25,842 nucleotides of DNA from CAZRWH01 sp964603905 (GTDB lineage Bacteria > Patescibacteriota > Gracilibacteria > UBA1369 > UBA12470): NCBI GenBank assembly GCA_964603905.1, contig CAZRWH010000018.1:1-25842 (forward strand), given 5' to 3'. The notes beneath the pieces are model-generated. The model did not search any database. It worked only from the letters and a program-made list of their open reading frames with translations, and was not told where the DNA came from. A program made the position numbers and the translations under genes. This document shows positions 1 to 7,323 of this stretch, in pieces. Numbering within the stretch: the first letter of the stretch is position 1; each line of letters starts with the position of its first letter.

Positions 1-5
1 GCGCT

Positions 6-56
6 ATGAACATTACAACTACTACATCTCAAATCCGCCGCACTCCACGTATCTAG
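6..56 (+). CDS. Arginine leader peptide of the argG attenuator (putative)
   Basis: A 16-codon ORF, MNITTTTSQIRRTPRI, ends at TAG 54-56. Arg codons lie at 36-38 and 39-41 (CGC CGC) and at 48-50 (CGT). It is followed at once by mutually exclusive hairpin segments and an intrinsic terminator, then argG. The Arg pair sits just 5' of segment 1 (42-48), so a ribosome stalled there would cover segment 1 and leave segment 2 free, as in Trp-type attenuation. The peptide also has four consecutive Thr codons. A stall there would leave segment 1 free to pair and so would favour termination. Only five bases precede the ATG, so the ribosome binding site and promoter are not visible. The ORF is also open to the window edge, so it could instead be the tail of an upstream gene. 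Confidence 0.58.
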   Translation: MNITTTTSQIRRTPRI

Positions 57-121
57 TGGAGCGACTTTTGCGTATGTAGATTCTAAATAACCTCTCCACT
101 AGCAAAAAGTGGAGTTTTTTT
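42..121 (+). promoter_or_regulatory. Transcription attenuator with alternative 1:2, 2:3 and 3:4 pairings upstream of argG
   Basis: Four segments are visible. Segment 1 (CTCCAC, 43-48) pairs with GTGGAG (56-61). Segment 2 (CTAGTGGAG, 53-61) pairs perfectly over 9 bp with segment 3 (CTCCACTAG, 94-102). Segment 3 (CTCCACT, 94-100) pairs over 7 bp with segment 4 (AGTGGAG, 108-114), which is followed by seven T. The 2:3 pairing would destroy the 3:4 terminator. The leader ORF overlaps segments 1 and 2, with its stop codon at the start of segment 2. A ribosome that reaches the stop would therefore mask segment 2 and allow termination. All pairings are read directly; the regulatory reading is inference. 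Confidence 0.68.
94..121 (+). terminator. Intrinsic terminator (attenuator segment 3:4)
   Basis: The stem CTCCACT (94-100) / AGTGGAG (108-114) has a 7-nt loop AGCAAAA and is followed by an uninterrupted run of seven T (115-121). It lies 80 bp upstream of the argG start, so it must be read through for argG to be expressed from any promoter upstream of the window edge. Confidence 0.82.
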
Positions 122-138
122 ATGTAACCAAAAAAATC

Positions 139-246
139 ATGAAAGTCCGTCGCACATCAACAAACCCAAATCTTTATCAATTTTTAATCACAAAACCACC
201 ATGTACCAAAAAATCGCATCACACGAAGCCCATAACGGCGAAGTAG
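139..246 (+). other. Possible second upstream ORF with Arg-Arg codons overlapping the argG start
   Basis: After the attenuator terminator an ATG at 139 opens a 35-codon frame beginning MKVRRTSTNPN, with Arg codons CGT CGC at 148-153. It runs through the argG start codon at 201 in another frame and stops at TAG 244-246. The RRT motif echoes IRRTP of the first leader peptide. It might act as a translational control ORF, because ribosomes reading it would cross the argG initiation region. No Shine-Dalgarno sequence supports it, and short ORFs of this size arise by chance. Confidence 0.22.
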
Positions 247-1463
247 ACCACGTACTTTTGCTTTATTCAGGAGGACTCGACACGTCCGTAATGATCAAAT
301 GGATCCAAGACGAATACCAAGCGCAGGTCACAACTTTAACCATCAACATCGGCCAAGGAGCAAATTTCGAAAAAATAAAACAAAAAGCTATCAAGCTAGG
401 CGTCAAAGATGCAATAACCATCGACGCAACAGATCAATTTACAGAGCTTTATATCAAAAAAGCCATCAAAGCGAATGCATCATATCAAGGCGACTACCAC
501 CTATTTTGCCCTCTTGGAAGAGCAATTATAAGCAAAATAGCAGTACAAGTCGCCAAACAAAAAGGCATCAAAGTCATCGCCCACGGATGCACCGGAAAAG
601 GAAACGACCAGGTAAGGTTCGAAGGCTACATCACAACCCTCGACCCTAATTTAAAGGTCATCGCTCCTGTCAGGGAATGGGGCATGGGAAGAGATGAAGA
701 ACTTCTCTATGCAGAAAAACATGGCATCCCCGTCCCCCACTCAATCGAAAAACCTTATTCATACGACGACAACCTTTGGGGATGCAGCGCAGAAGGAGGA
801 GAGATCGAAGAGATCGAACAAATCCCACCTCTCCATAAAATCCTAAAAGTCTGTAACACCCCTGAGTCAGCTCCAAACATGCCACAAAATGTCAAAATAG
901 GATTCAAAAAAGGAGTCCCAACCTCTCTCAACGGAGAAAAACTCCCTCTAACCCAGCTAATCCAAAAATTGCACCCACTCGGCGCAAAACACGGCATCGG
1001 CATCACACATCTCGTCGAAGACAGGGTTGTCGGCCTCAAAGTCAGAGGCATTTACGAACAACCTGCCGCCACAATTTTGATCAAAGCGCATCAAGAACTG
1101 GAAAAACTCACCTCAACAAAAGAAGAAAACCAGTTCAAACAACAGATCGACACAAAATGGGGAGACCTCTGCTACTCAGCCAAATGGTTTGAGCCATTAA
1201 TGAAGAGCCTGGACGCTTTCATCGATCAAGCCAACCAAAAAGTCACGGGAGAAGTCACAATAAAACTGTACAAAGGCACCGCCACAATCACAGCCGTCGA
1301 CTCACCCAACTCAATGATCGACAAGAACCTGGCAACATTCATGAAAAACGACCTATTCAACCAAAACGCATCTGCAGGATTCATCGAGCTCTACAACCTT
1401 CCACAAAAAATGGCTAACAAAATCGCAAAAAACCAGTCAGTCAAACCTGATTTGAGGTTCTAA
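201..1463 (+). CDS. argG: Argininosuccinate synthase
   Basis: A 420-aa cytosolic enzyme that condenses citrulline and aspartate with ATP to argininosuccinate, the penultimate step of arginine synthesis. The PP-loop ATP pyrophosphatase motif LLYSGGLDTS lies near residues 20-29. Family-typical segments follow: GCTGKGNDQVRFE (near 129-141), APVREW (near 155-160) and EKPYSYDDNLWG. Length is slightly above the usual 400 aa because about 15 extra residues precede the first strand. ATG 201 is chosen as the first in-frame start; there is no Shine-Dalgarno sequence, which is common here. It is preceded by the leader-peptide attenuator and followed 82 bp later by ilvE. No argH is visible in the window, so completion of arginine synthesis must be encoded elsewhere or be absent. 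Confidence 0.95.
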   Translation: MYQKIASHEAHNGEVDHVLLLYSGGLDTSVMIKWIQDEYQAQVTTLTINIGQGANFEKIKQKAIKLGVKDAITIDATDQFTELYIKKAIKANASYQGDYHLFCPLGRAIISKIAVQVAKQKGIKVIAHGCTGKGNDQVRFEGYITTLDPNLKVIAPVREWGMGRDEELLYAEKHGIPVPHSIEKPYSYDDNLWGCSAEGGEIEEIEQIPPLHKILKVCNTPESAPNMPQNVKIGFKKGVPTSLNGEKLPLTQLIQKLHPLGAKHGIGITHLVEDRVVGLKVRGIYEQPAATILIKAHQELEKLTSTKEENQFKQQIDTKWGDLCYSAKWFEPLMKSLDAFIDQANQKVTGEVTIKLYKGTATITAVDSPNSMIDKNLATFMKNDLFNQNASAGFIELYNLPQKMANKIAKNQSVKPDLRF

Positions 1464-1473
1464 AGACTTATAT

Positions 1474-1500
1474 GCAGCGGTGACTTTACGTTGCCGCTGC
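1474..1500 (+). other. Stable intercistronic hairpin between argG and ilvE
   Basis: GCAGCGG (1474-1480) pairs with CCGCTGC (1494-1500). In RNA the stem can extend inward through TGAC/GTTG with two G-U pairs, giving about 11 bp and a 5-nt loop. No T run follows, so it is not a standard terminator. It may stabilise the argG 3' end or mark an mRNA processing site. Confidence 0.45.
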
Positions 1501-1545
1501 CTCCTGCTAAAATCCTCATAACAAAACAAAAACTAACATTCCGCA

Positions 1546-2448
1546 ATGATCACAACAAAATACATCTGGAAAAACGGTAAATTCGTCAAATGGGAGAACG
1601 CACACACACATGTACTTTCTCATACACTTCACTACAGCGCAGGAATTTTTGAAGGCATAAGATTTTACAAAACAGCCAAAGGCCCAGCAATTTTCCGATT
1701 AAAAGAACATACAAAACGCTTCTACTACTCAGCCAAGGCGATCAACATGAAACTCCCTTGGTCTCAAAAACAGTTCAATGAAGCGATCATAAAAACGGTC
1801 AAAAAGAACCGAATAAAAGAAGGATACATTCGTCCACTTGGATATTTCGGGTACGGCAACCTAACAGTCATACCAAAGAACATACAACCTGAAGCAATAA
1901 TCGCATGTTGGGGCTGGGGCGCATACCTCGAACACAATGCAGTTAAAGTAAAAACGAGCCCTTTCATCCGCGTACATCCAGATTCGACAGTTGCAGACGC
2001 TAAACTTTGTGGAAACTATACAAACTCAATTCTAGCAGTACTAGACGCACAGAAAAACGGATACGATGAAGCACTATTCCTCGACCACAAAGGATACGTT
2101 GCAGAAGCCTCAGGCGAGAACTTCTTCATCGTCAAAGGCAAGAAAATCTACACTCCCCTAACCGGCAACATCCTCCCTGGAATAACACGCGAAGCAATCA
2201 TGCAAATCGCAAGCGACCTCGGATACAAAGTCGTCGAGAAGAAACTCAAACCACGCGATATCCGAAAAGCAGACGAAGCTTTCTTCACAGGAACAGCCGT
2301 AGAAGTCACCCCTATCAAATCTGTCGACAAACACACCTTCAAATACCCAGATGGAGGCCCTGTCACCCTGGCAATCAAAGAGGCATACATGGAAGTTGTG
2401 CATGGAGAGAACAAGAAATACAAAAAGTGGCTTACGCTAGTGAGGTAG
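1546..2448 (+). CDS. ilvE: Branched-chain amino acid aminotransferase
   Basis: A 300-aa PLP-dependent fold-type IV aminotransferase that interconverts Leu/Ile/Val and their 2-oxo acids with glutamate/2-oxoglutarate. Family features are LHYSAGIFEGIRFY near residues 28-41, the FRLKEHTKRFYYSA segment, the DAKLCGNYTNSI segment carrying the expected PLP-binding lysine, EASGENFF, and the C-terminal FFTGTAVEVTPI phosphate-binding region. Full length for the family. The ATG at 1546 has no Shine-Dalgarno sequence. It probably shares a transcript with argG. Its TAG stop (2446-2448) coincides with the start of a 7-bp repeat array. D-amino-acid or aminodeoxychorismate-lyase relatives share the fold, but the overall pattern fits IlvE best. 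Confidence 0.9.
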   Translation: MITTKYIWKNGKFVKWENAHTHVLSHTLHYSAGIFEGIRFYKTAKGPAIFRLKEHTKRFYYSAKAINMKLPWSQKQFNEAIIKTVKKNRIKEGYIRPLGYFGYGNLTVIPKNIQPEAIIACWGWGAYLEHNAVKVKTSPFIRVHPDSTVADAKLCGNYTNSILAVLDAQKNGYDEALFLDHKGYVAEASGENFFIVKGKKIYTPLTGNILPGITREAIMQIASDLGYKVVEKKLKPRDIRKADEAFFTGTAVEVTPIKSVDKHTFKYPDGGPVTLAIKEAYMEVVHGENKKYKKWLTLVR

Positions 2449-2523
2449 TGATTAGTGGTTGGTGGACAGTGAGTTTTTTTGACATAAGACGTAAGACTTA
2501 TGACTATTTTGCGAAGCAAAATA
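2447..2523 (+). repeat. Two 7-bp-period repeat blocks plus hairpin after ilvE
   Basis: Starting in the ilvE stop codon, units AGTGATT, AGTGGTT, GGTGGAC, AGTGAG follow with period 7 (2447-2473). A run of seven T comes next, then a second period-7 block GACATAA, GACGTAA, GACTTAT, GAC (2481-2504). Last is a perfect hairpin TATTTTGC / GCAAAATA with loop GAA (2505-2523). The 15-mer GGTAGTGATTAGTGG at the start recurs in reverse orientation at the nitroreductase stop near 24520-24535. The arrays resemble STRR heptanucleotide repeats known from cyanobacteria. The T run could help terminate argG-ilvE transcripts. Confidence 0.7.
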
Positions 2524-2559
2524 CCATCAGGACATTAAGATATAACTCTTTAGCGAAAG

Positions 2560-2659
2560 NNNNNNNNNNNNNNNNNNNNNNNNNNNNNNNNNNNNNNNNN
2601 NNNNNNNNNNNNNNNNNNNNNNNNNNNNNNNNNNNNNNNNNNNNNNNNNNNNNNNNNNN
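2560..2659. other. Assembly gap of exactly 100 N
   Basis: Positions 2560-2659 are N. A run of exactly 100 usually marks a scaffolding join of unknown true length. It interrupts the 3' end of the LCP gene and adjoins the repeat/hairpin region, which may have broken the assembly. Any reading frame across it is unreliable. Confidence 0.98.
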
Positions 2660-3735
2660 TCCCAAACCTCCCCATAATTCCCTGCACTTGGAAGCAGAAT
2701 ATATTGACCATAAACATTGTGAGTCGAGTACAGATAGTTCGATGTAGACAAAACATGACCCGTCTCAATTTCATAGTCCTTGAAATCAGAGTAATACCCT
2801 ATCCCCTCAAACAGACCTAAGTCAGTATCCATATTGTCTAGGATAGACTGAAACATTGATACAGCTTTTGACGCATCAGAAACCAAATCAACTTGAGCTA
2901 TTTGATCGCTCACAGCCTGAACGATCTGCTGTTGCCTTTTCGCACGATCAAAATCTGAAGTCGACTTACGACTCCGTGCATATTTAAGCGCAGTCGATCC
3001 ATCCATATATTGTTGCCCAGCAGAAACATAAAAAGTCGAATAACCACCATATACATTAGGGTAGCTCGTATCATAAATTTCTTTCTCAACATAAACATCA
3101 AGCCCTCCAAGAGTATCAACAATATCAACAAAAGCCTGCATATCCACAACCACATATTTTTCCGGCAAAATACCCAGAATATCATAAGTAATCTGCTTAA
3201 CATGATCACCTCCGTAAAGGTTATAGTGCTCGTTAATTTTTCGCCCATTAACAGATAGATCACGAGGAATCGAAATCAAAGAAACCGTCTCAAGATCAGA
3301 ATTAAAACTTGCAACCATAATCGTATCCGTAAGCGCTCCATGAGTCCCAAGAATCAAAACGTCAAAAGTATCGTCACTAGAAACCGTACTTTCAGTCACA
3401 ACGCTATCAACAACCGTTCGCAGAGAGTCAATGTCTTCCACCAGAGCATCAACATCAAGATCACTCCCCTTTAGATTATCAACATCACCTCCCAAAACCA
3501 TTATCGCATTACGATCTTCAAGAATCTCCTGATAAAGCTGAACATTCTCTTCCTTGAGTTCACCAACCTCGCGAATAAGCGCATCTACTTGGAGGTTTTT
3601 TGAAACAATGTCTGTAGAAACAACATCCTGCAAATAGACGAACCCTGAGAATACTGTTCCTAGAGCCAGCACAAGCGAGAATATTGCGATCTCTAACATC
3701 CTATGATGGCCATGGATATCGAATTTATTTTTCAT
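2660..3735 (-). CDS. LytR-CpsA-Psr (LCP) family protein, 3' end lost in assembly gap
   Basis: About 358 residues are visible. A membrane anchor lies at residues 13-35 (LEIAIFSLVLALGTVFSGFVYL), followed by a short coiled-coil-like stretch (about 45-105) and an extracytoplasmic LCP domain. LCP proteins transfer glycopolymers from a lipid carrier to peptidoglycan or other acceptors. Motifs seen are VLILGTHG, TDTIMVASF, ISIPRDLSV with the conserved Arg-Asp, KINEHYNLYG, FVDIVDTLGGLDVYV, and ALKYARSRKSTSDFDRAKRQQQ with pyrophosphate-binding arginines. The ATG at 3735 lies within the end of the upstream ATPase gene (11-nt overlap, 3725-3735), so the two are translationally linked. The frame after the gap (ending at 2527) should not be trusted. 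The acceptor polymer is unknown. Confidence 0.88.
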
Positions 3736-6433
3736 TTTTTTCGTTTTTAGACTCAGGTGTATTGCTTCCGATTGGCGGAGGTGGCGGAACTTTTTTGTCC
3801 GATTTATCTAAAATTTTACCTACGTCTTTTTCTTTCTTCTCCTCAGAAACGAGCCCTTTTTCTTTAAGCTTATCTTTGAAAGTTTTGTCGTCTTTGGTAG
3901 AAGCAAGATCTATTCCAATTCGAGCAGTGATCTCTTGATCTACAAAAACTCTTTTTCTGCCATGCTTCATTCTTGAGTATTGCTTCGCTATTTCTCGGAT
4001 CTTCTTGTTCGCATCAGACACATCGTAAATTGTCTCGAGCGAGAACGGCCTTGTTGTGGCGCTATTAACATTAAGCTTGAGGTATGCCTTGTAGTTAGCA
4101 ATTCCAATAATATCTTGTTCTGTAAGGACAGGAGCATACTCCTTAGCAAGGTATTCAGCATCGTCTGCACCTACTTTAAATGATTGAAGCGTACCAACGT
4201 TACCAAACACCGCATCACGGATTTGAGAGCTTGTATTGCCAAATTTAGAGGTAACCAGCTGGTTGATATATTGGTGAGCCATAATCAGATTCAAGTGGTA
4301 TTTACGAGCCTCAGAAAGGATCGAACAGAAACTGTCAGTCGCAAAGTTTTGGAACTCATCCACATAAAGATAAAAATCCGCACGTTCATCCTCTGGAGTA
4401 TCAACACGACTCATCGCAGCCATCTGAATTCTAGCAACGATCACAAGACCAAGAAGCTGCGTATTAAGAGCTCCAAGCTTACCTTTTGACAGATTAATAA
4501 GCAGAATTTTTCGCTCATCCATACATTTACGAACATCGAACGCAGACTTGGTTTGCCCAATCGTATTACGCATTATCGTATTTGTAATAAAAGGACCAAA
4601 CTTACTCGAGAAATAAGGAATCATCTCCTGTCTTTCACGATCACCAGTATTAGCATATTCGTGCTCCCAGAACGACTTCACAACAGGGTTTGTCACCTTG
4701 CTGACCTTATATTTCATGAACTCGTCATCAGTAAACATACGCGGAACATCGATAAGAGTCGCCCCCTCATCCTTATCTTCCATAAGGGTAAGACACGCAT
4801 TTCGGAAATAGTGCTGGATACGAGGTCCAAATATTTCATCTCCAAATATCTTAATAAAAATCTCGGTAGCCTGAGAAGAAGCCATATCCTGTTGTTCAGG
4901 AGTTTCAGCCTCAAGCAGGTTAAGCCCCATCGGACGTTCTTGATCTGCAGGATTAAATACAATCACATCTTTAACACGATCTTTCGGGATGTATTGCAGA
5001 ATATCCTCAATCAAATCACCATGAGGATCAACCACACAAACACCATCACCATTCGCAATATCTTGCCTAACAATAGAACTAATAAACGACGATTTACCAG
5101 TACCAGTTTGTCCAATAATGTAGTGATGTCTTCGACGATCTTTTCTCTTGAATTTAATCATCCTCTTCTCTCCACGATACAGGTTGTAACCAAGTGTAAT
5201 CCCCTCTTCTGGCAGAACTGTTGGGGCAGGTACAACTTTGTATTTAAGCCATTTAATAATCGGAGTGTAATTGTATCGACTATTCGGAAAGTGGAAAATA
5301 GACGCAAGCTCCTCTGCTACCAAGATCGAAATCTTTTCTCCAAGCCTAAAGACTCTGTTTTGGAAATTCCACTTAATCCATGGTGTATTAATAGCATCGA
5401 AGAAAATCATTCGACGAGCCTGGAACCAGTTAGAAGAAGCGTCTTTGAAAACATTAAAAGCAACAAACAAATTACTAACAATTTGCTCAGCTTTAACCGC
5501 ATTTGTAGAAGACGCAAACACACGAATACATCCTCGGAAACCAACATCACTCGCCTTTTCACCAATTCTTTTCGCAACCTCTTCATCAGTCTGAAGCATA
5601 CGAACATAAGAGTCACCACTAGAAGCTCCTGGAGCGTTTGTCCCCTTAACGTTGTCGTATCCAAGCACAAGCGTCACCAGAGCGGTATTCAAATGCCCAA
5701 TAATAGGGATTTTGCTTAAGAAACCACCTGATGAACCTTTTTTACCTTTGAAGAAGTCGGTACCAAATTTATTAGCCTTTTTTTGCCATTTATTATTCTC
5801 AGGATGAAGAATTATCTGAATCGCAGCTTTCTCATCATCGCTGAGTTTCGACATTACGTTTGTAAGATCATTTAACGGATCATTCTCGATGTTTTTGTAG
5901 CTTTGAGTTGGATACCAAAAACCACGTTTTTGATACATGTAATACCCCTTGATGTAGTTCTTTTTCTTAGGGTCGTCATTTTCAAGATGATAAGGCGCCT
6001 CATTAAAAACCTGTATATCAGCCGATGGATAAAAAGACGTAATCTGTTTCTCAACGATATCCACATAATGCTCATCTGTAACCACATAAAAAGAAAGCTC
6101 CTTTTTCTCTACAAAAAGCTCAAAAGATACCCACGCATTCTGGAAAAGCATCACGCGAATCCGATTACGAAGCGTAAGTTCTCTGATCTCATGCAAGCCA
6201 CGATAAAGCTGCTCCATCTCTCCAATTTTCTCCCGGAAGTCCTTTTCGGTCGCCTTCTCTTTGTCCTTCTGCGAATCCTCACGAGGAAGAGAAACAAGAA
6301 TAAACCTCTGATGCTTTCGACGATGCAAATGATACCAAAGCCGAAGCGCTTTCCAGAAGAGCTTCCAAAATACGATGAAGACCACGATCGCTATCGCTCC
6401 CCACAGTAGCCAAATTGTCTCGAATGAATCCAT
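3725..6433 (-). CDS. Membrane-anchored VirD4/TraG-like conjugation-type ATPase
   Basis: A 902-aa protein. One N-terminal transmembrane segment (about residues 8-30, IWLLWGAIAIVVFIVFWKLFW) is followed by a large N-terminal domain (about 50-400) and a HerA/VirD4-like P-loop domain. Walker A GQTGTGKSS is at 441-449, VVDPHGD follows, Walker B LYVDEFQNFAT has D692/E693, and IMAHQYINQL follows. A Lys/Glu-rich tail with VPPPPPIGS ends the protein. Family members couple DNA or protein substrates to type IV secretion-like machines, and stand-alone versions with long N-terminal regions are common in CPR genomes. No relaxase, VirB4 or pilin is visible here, so a conjugative role is not shown. The gene has its own extended -10 promoter and overlaps the LCP gene, which suggests a shared cell-envelope job. 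Substrate unknown. Confidence 0.87.
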   Translation of the reverse strand: MDSFETIWLLWGAIAIVVFIVFWKLFWKALRLWYHLHRRKHQRFILVSLPREDSQKDKEKATEKDFREKIGEMEQLYRGLHEIRELTLRNRIRVMLFQNAWVSFELFVEKKELSFYVVTDEHYVDIVEKQITSFYPSADIQVFNEAPYHLENDDPKKKNYIKGYYMYQKRGFWYPTQSYKNIENDPLNDLTNVMSKLSDDEKAAIQIILHPENNKWQKKANKFGTDFFKGKKGSSGGFLSKIPIIGHLNTALVTLVLGYDNVKGTNAPGASSGDSYVRMLQTDEEVAKRIGEKASDVGFRGCIRVFASSTNAVKAEQIVSNLFVAFNVFKDASSNWFQARRMIFFDAINTPWIKWNFQNRVFRLGEKISILVAEELASIFHFPNSRYNYTPIIKWLKYKVVPAPTVLPEEGITLGYNLYRGEKRMIKFKRKDRRRHHYIIGQTGTGKSSFISSIVRQDIANGDGVCVVDPHGDLIEDILQYIPKDRVKDVIVFNPADQERPMGLNLLEAETPEQQDMASSQATEIFIKIFGDEIFGPRIQHYFRNACLTLMEDKDEGATLIDVPRMFTDDEFMKYKVSKVTNPVVKSFWEHEYANTGDRERQEMIPYFSSKFGPFITNTIMRNTIGQTKSAFDVRKCMDERKILLINLSKGKLGALNTQLLGLVIVARIQMAAMSRVDTPEDERADFYLYVDEFQNFATDSFCSILSEARKYHLNLIMAHQYINQLVTSKFGNTSSQIRDAVFGNVGTLQSFKVGADDAEYLAKEYAPVLTEQDIIGIANYKAYLKLNVNSATTRPFSLETIYDVSDANKKIREIAKQYSRMKHGRKRVFVDQEITARIGIDLASTKDDKTFKDKLKEKGLVSEEKKEKDVGKILDKSDKKVPPPPPIGSNTPESKNEKNEK

Positions 6434-6462
6434 GTAGTTTTTTCTCTGATTTAAATCTAAAT

Positions 6463-6491
6463 ATTATAACAGAAAAACCCAACCTGGGCAA
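6463..6491 (-). promoter_or_regulatory. Promoter of the VirD4-like/LCP operon
   Basis: On the minus strand TTGCCC (6491-6486) is followed after 17 bp by TATAAT (6468-6463), preceded by an extended -10 TGT. The predicted start near 6456 gives a leader of about 23 nt to the ATG at 6433. Confidence 0.7.
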
Positions 6492-6497
6492 CAGGTT
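6473..6497 (-). terminator. Possible weak terminator after the HNH gene
   Basis: On the minus strand AACCTG / CAGGTT with loop TTGCC is followed by GGG and five T. It lies 35 bp after the HNH stop and overlaps the -35 of the next promoter. The stem is only 6 bp and the T run is short and offset, so termination may be partial. Confidence 0.35.
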
Positions 6498-6531
6498 AAG
6501 GCCTTAGTGGCTCGGGGAAGAGCTTGACGTA

Positions 6532-7323
6532 TTACAGAAGCGACGCCTGCCTGTACTTGCGATATAGGAGGTCTGCCAACTGGAGTGGTTCTGTTATTCC
6601 GTTGTGAGCGAATTCATGGTGGATTTTGCAGAGTGGTGTGATTGAGTCGTGTGACTTGCTCGTAGAAAATCTATCACGATGATGAATAACCTCAGATGGC
6701 CTATTGCAACCGGGATGCGAGCATTTTTCGGAGAGTTGGCGACGTTGTTTTGCTGGAATATATCTAGACAATGTTTTTGATGGTTTGTCGCGTTTTGTCC
6801 CGGGACATTTCGCGACAACTCCCCCTTTTTGTTGTGTAGTCTTTCTTAAAAGTGTTCGAAGTGCCTCTTTATTGTTTTGTATACCTGATTCTTTTTTGAA
6901 TTTCAGAAGCATAAACTCCATTTCGTCATCAAGTTCGATAGTAACTTTTGGTTTAACGTCTCCCCTCACCTCTCTTCGCAGCTCGGCAAGACTCGACTTA
7001 CTCATATTTTCCACCTTATCAGCCCACATCTCATCCGTCTCCTTAGTCGCAATATTCGCAACAATCGCAACCTTATGTACACCTTGTGTCTCGATTGCTT
7101 TTTGCAGACATGGCTTATCCTCCAATTTGCGATCCAGCTTCAAAGCCTTCTCTACAACACCATGCGAAAGCCCAGCAAATTTCCCCGCATATTCATAAAT
7201 AGTCGCACACCCATGACCGCGATATATTTCCGACTTATATATCTCTGGCAAAAGCGCCAAAAGCTGATATGTAATTCGGTTCCTTTTACGCCCTAATTGC
7301 ACGAATTTTTTGTGTATTTCCAT
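6532..7323 (-). CDS. HNH endonuclease-domain protein
   Basis: A 263-aa protein. The N-terminal two thirds are helical and without an obvious named domain (KALKLDRKL, SSLAELRREVRGDVKPKVTIELDDEMEFMLLKF). The C-terminal part holds a zinc-supported HNH fold: CSHPGC, then VIHHRDRF with the catalytic-type histidines, PLCKIHHEFAHNG. This is the layout of predicted HNH nucleases often found as mobile or accessory genes. The start is set at ATG 7323 rather than the upstream in-frame ATG at 7341 because an extended -10 at 7330-7335 would place transcription initiation at the A of ATG 7323, making a leaderless message. The 3' part (about 6500-6860) has + strand G/T-rich composition, opposite to the neighbouring genes, which may point to separate acquisition. 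Target and function unknown. Confidence 0.78.
   Translation of the reverse strand: MEIHKKFVQLGRKRNRITYQLLALLPEIYKSEIYRGHGCATIYEYAGKFAGLSHGVVEKALKLDRKLEDKPCLQKAIETQGVHKVAIVANIATKETDEMWADKVENMSKSSLAELRREVRGDVKPKVTIELDDEMEFMLLKFKKESGIQNNKEALRTLLRKTTQQKGGVVAKCPGTKRDKPSKTLSRYIPAKQRRQLSEKCSHPGCNRPSEVIHHRDRFSTSKSHDSITPLCKIHHEFAHNGITEPLQLADLLYRKYRQASLL

Noticed and set aside
2427..2774. Reading frames running through the N block, including the C-terminal LSLKSYILMS extension of the LCP frame to 2527
   Set aside because: The gap length is arbitrary, so frame continuity across it has no meaning.
4553..5719. 388-codon open frame on the + strand
   Set aside because: It is the antisense of the VirD4/TraG-like gene, with N/T/I/R-rich low-information sequence and no recognisable motif; the opposite strand has clear Walker motifs.
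3725..6433. Conjugative element or integrated plasmid
   Set aside because: Apart from the VirD4/TraG-like ATPase there is no relaxase, integrase, VirB4, pilin or attachment site in the window.
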